From positions 1 through 64,000 of the forward strand of contig CALZUQ010000005.1 of the NCBI GenBank assembly GCA_945829425.1: a stretch of DNA of 64,000 nt, written 5' to 3'. The first letter of the stretch is position 1, and each line of letters begins with the position of its first letter. The notes beneath the pieces are model-generated. The model was given only the letters and a program-made list of their open reading frames with translations, had not been told where the DNA came from and made no database searches. Made by a program: the position numbers and the translations under genes. Shown here in pieces: positions 62,271 to 64,000 of the stretch. This stretch comes from an uncultured bacterium (GTDB lineage Bacteria > Bacteroidota > Bacteroidia > Bacteroidales > Bacteroidaceae).

Positions 62271-63467
62271 TTACTTTATGAGAGCCATGGTGTCAGAAGC
62301 AATCATAAGCTCCTCGTCGGTAGGTATCACAACAACCTTGACCTTTGAGTCAGGAGTAGAGATGACAGCCTCCTCACCACGTATCGTAGCGTTCTTAGCC
62401 TTGTCGAGCTTTATGCCCATGAACTCAAGACCCTCGCAGGCAGCCTCACGCATGCAAACCTGGTTCTCGCCTACTCCGGCAGTGAACACGAGGACGTCAA
62501 TGCCCTCCATTGCAGCAGCGTATGCTCCGATATATTTCTTGATACGGTAGAAATAAGAGTCCTGTGCGGCTATGGCCTTCTCGTCGCCCGCCTTGGCAGC
62601 GTTCTCTATGTCGCGCATGTCACTTGACAGCCCTGTCAGTCCAGCAATGCCCGACTTCTTGTTCAGAAGGTTTGATATGCCGTCGGCGTCAAGTCCAAGC
62701 TTCTTCTGTATGTAAGCCACAGCGCCAGCATCGATGTCGCCGGAGCGTGTACCCATCATGACACCCTCAAGCGGAGTGAGGCCCATTGTGGTGTCTATAC
62801 ACTTTCCGTCTACGACAGCCGCGAGCGAGCCACCGTTGCCGATATGTGCGGTAATGACCTTAGAGCCTTCCACCGGCATTCCGAGGAATTCCAGAGCGCG
62901 TGCGGAGACATAACGGTGTGACGTGCCGTGGAAACCGTAACGACGCACGCCGTATTTCTCATAAAGCTCGTAAGGAACGGCATAAAGGTATGCACGTGCC
63001 GGCATTGTCTGATGGAATGCTGTATCGAAGACACCTACCTGAGGCAGCCCCGGCATAAGCTCCGTCACGGCATCAACGCCCTTGAGGTTTGCCGGATTAT
63101 GAAGCGGAGCGAGGTCGCTGCACTCCTTGAAAGCCTCAATGACCTCGGGAGTGATGACAACAGACTTTGCAAACTTCTCTCCTCCGTGTACCATGCGGTG
63201 ACCTACAGCGTCAATCTCGTCAAGAGACTTTATGACACCAATCTCTGGGTCGGTAAGCAGAGAGAAAATGAACTTCACGCCCTCTGTATGCTCCGGTATG
63301 TCGTGCATGATCTGCTTCTTCTCCCCATTGGAGAGCTTCACCTTTACGAAGGCGTTGTCAAGCCCTACACGCTCAGCGCCACCAGATGTCATAACGGAAT
63401 TGTCGTCCATATTGTACAGTGCGTACTTTATTGATGACGAACCACAGTTTAATACGAGTATTTTCAT
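62271..63467 (-). CDS. ackA: Acetate kinase
   Basis: AckA converts acetyl phosphate and ADP to acetate and ATP. The 398-residue protein begins MKILVLNCGSSSIKYALY, a phosphate-binding signature, and contains GFHGTSHRYVS and the DTTMGLTPLEGVMMGTRSG segment. It lies 33 bases after pta on the same strand, so the two form the acetate pathway operon. Confidence 0.97.
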   Translation of the reverse strand: MKILVLNCGSSSIKYALYNMDDNSVMTSGGAERVGLDNAFVKVKLSNGEKKQIMHDIPEHTEGVKFIFSLLTDPEIGVIKSLDEIDAVGHRMVHGGEKFAKSVVITPEVIEAFKECSDLAPLHNPANLKGVDAVTELMPGLPQVGVFDTAFHQTMPARAYLYAVPYELYEKYGVRRYGFHGTSHRYVSARALEFLGMPVEGSKVITAHIGNGGSLAAVVDGKCIDTTMGLTPLEGVMMGTRSGDIDAGAVAYIQKKLGLDADGISNLLNKKSGIAGLTGLSSDMRDIENAAKAGDEKAIAAQDSYFYRIKKYIGAYAAAMEGIDVLVFTAGVGENQVCMREAACEGLEFMGIKLDKAKNATIRGEEAVISTPDSKVKVVVIPTDEELMIASDTMALIK

Positions 63468-63500
63468 GTTTTATATTATTATATGAAGAGTCACAACAGA

Positions 63501-64000
63501 TTATTTCTTGGCATCCATAGCCTGGCAGGCTGTTATAGCCACAAGATTTACGATATCCTCAACGGAGCAACCGCGTGAAAGGTCGTTGACAGGACGTGCT
63601 ATACCCTGAAGGATTGGTCCGAGGGCCGTGGCGTTTCCAAGACGCTGAACGAGCTTATAGCTTATATTGCCTACCTCAAGGTTAGGGAATACGAGAACGT
63701 TAGCCTTTCCTGCTATTTCCGAGCCAGGAGCCTTCTTGCTTCCAACAGAAGGAACGAGTGCTGCGTCAGCCTGGAGCTCTCCGTCAATCTGTACCGTAGG
63801 GTCCAGCTCTTTTGCTACTCGTGTAGCCTCAACGACTTTGTCGACTACCTCATGCTTTGCGCTTCCCTTTGTTGAGAACGAGCACATTGCCACGCGTGGC
63901 TCTGCAAAGCCTGCCACCGAGCGTGCTGTCTGTGCTGTACAAACAGCAATCTGGCCGAGCTGGTTAGCGTCTGGCATAGGAGTTACTGCTACGTCGGCAA
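63501..64000 (-). CDS. pta: Phosphate acetyltransferase, C-terminal part (runs off the window)
   Basis: Pta interconverts acetyl-CoA and acetyl phosphate. The window ends within the gene; about 166 C-terminal codons are visible. The C-terminal family segments KANVLVFPNLEVGNISYKL and QGIARPVNDLSRGCSVEDI are clear. The frame stays open to the right edge with an in-frame ATG at 63977 that is internal rather than the start. Confidence 0.93.
   Translation of the reverse strand, partial: ADVAVTPMPDANQLGQIAVCTAQTARSVAGFAEPRVAMCSFSTKGSAKHEVVDKVVEATRVAKELDPTVQIDGELQADAALVPSVGSKKAPGSEIAGKANVLVFPNLEVGNISYKLVQRLGNATALGPILQGIARPVNDLSRGCSVEDIVNLVAITACQAMDAKK

Overview
The window looks like a chromosomal segment of a Bacteroidota bacterium, most likely a Prevotellaceae member. 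The evidence is: promoters of the TTTG-N19/20-TAnnTTTG type instead of sigma70-type boxes, a SusC/SusD pair, secreted proteins ending in a Prevotella-style 'GLYIIDGKK' sorting tail, NigD-like lipoproteins, and an N-succinylornithine-type carbamoyltransferase. No phage, conjugative element, IS transposase or CRISPR array was found. The only mobile-looking element is a 241-bp MITE-like repeat.

Layout. 1-775 is the 5' half of a 16S rRNA gene on the minus strand, with its promoter. 1179-10301 is a minus-strand arginine/proline block transcribed argR, GNAT (probable N-acylglutamate synthase), argG, tRNA-Pro(GGG), argC, argD, proC, proB, proA, argF; three ARG-box-like sites lie at the argR promoter. 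10485-12604 is a PadR/PspC envelope-stress-type pair. 13628-21581 is a SusC/SusD/Calx-beta lipoprotein locus followed by an M6-type secreted metalloprotease. 22068-25871 is a giant fused sensor kinase. 26001-30866 carries a NigD-like lipoprotein, an acyltransferase, ddl, an RluD-type pseudouridine synthase and a PASTA protein. 31163-34088 has divergent rpmH and efp, then a glycosyltransferase and radC. 34726-38914 has another NigD-like lipoprotein, an ECF sigma factor with a two-domain membrane partner, a SufT-type protein and lpxH. 39052-45862 has a small secreted protein, a VanZ-like protein, an SNF-family symporter, a ComEA-like helix-hairpin-helix protein, tRNA-Phe, a sensor kinase with a buried AraC half-domain and tRNA-Pro(CGG). 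46012-64000 has trpS, a PII-like protein, an RND efflux operon, an S9 peptidase, murF, divergent folP-cdaA-dacB, an orphan DNA methyltransferase, ackA and the 3' part of pta.

The most unusual content is between and around the genes. (1) A 15-17 bp AT-rich word, ACCTTATTATATATA, recurs about 11 times in 64 kb, nearly always in spacers. (2) A second word, AACAGAACCCACCTTAA with a GTGGG partner, recurs in 5' leaders just before start codons. (3) Long spacers carry tandem arrays of unrelated sequence that share a 21-23 bp period and often a palindromic core. (4) Two sensor kinases have odd architectures: a 1267-residue tandem fusion whose first kinase half has lost its histidine and ATPase, and a kinase with an AraC-type helix-turn-helix half between its membrane segment and HisKA domain.

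All functional calls are from reading translated sequence and family motifs; no database search was possible. Promoter and terminator calls are pattern matches only.
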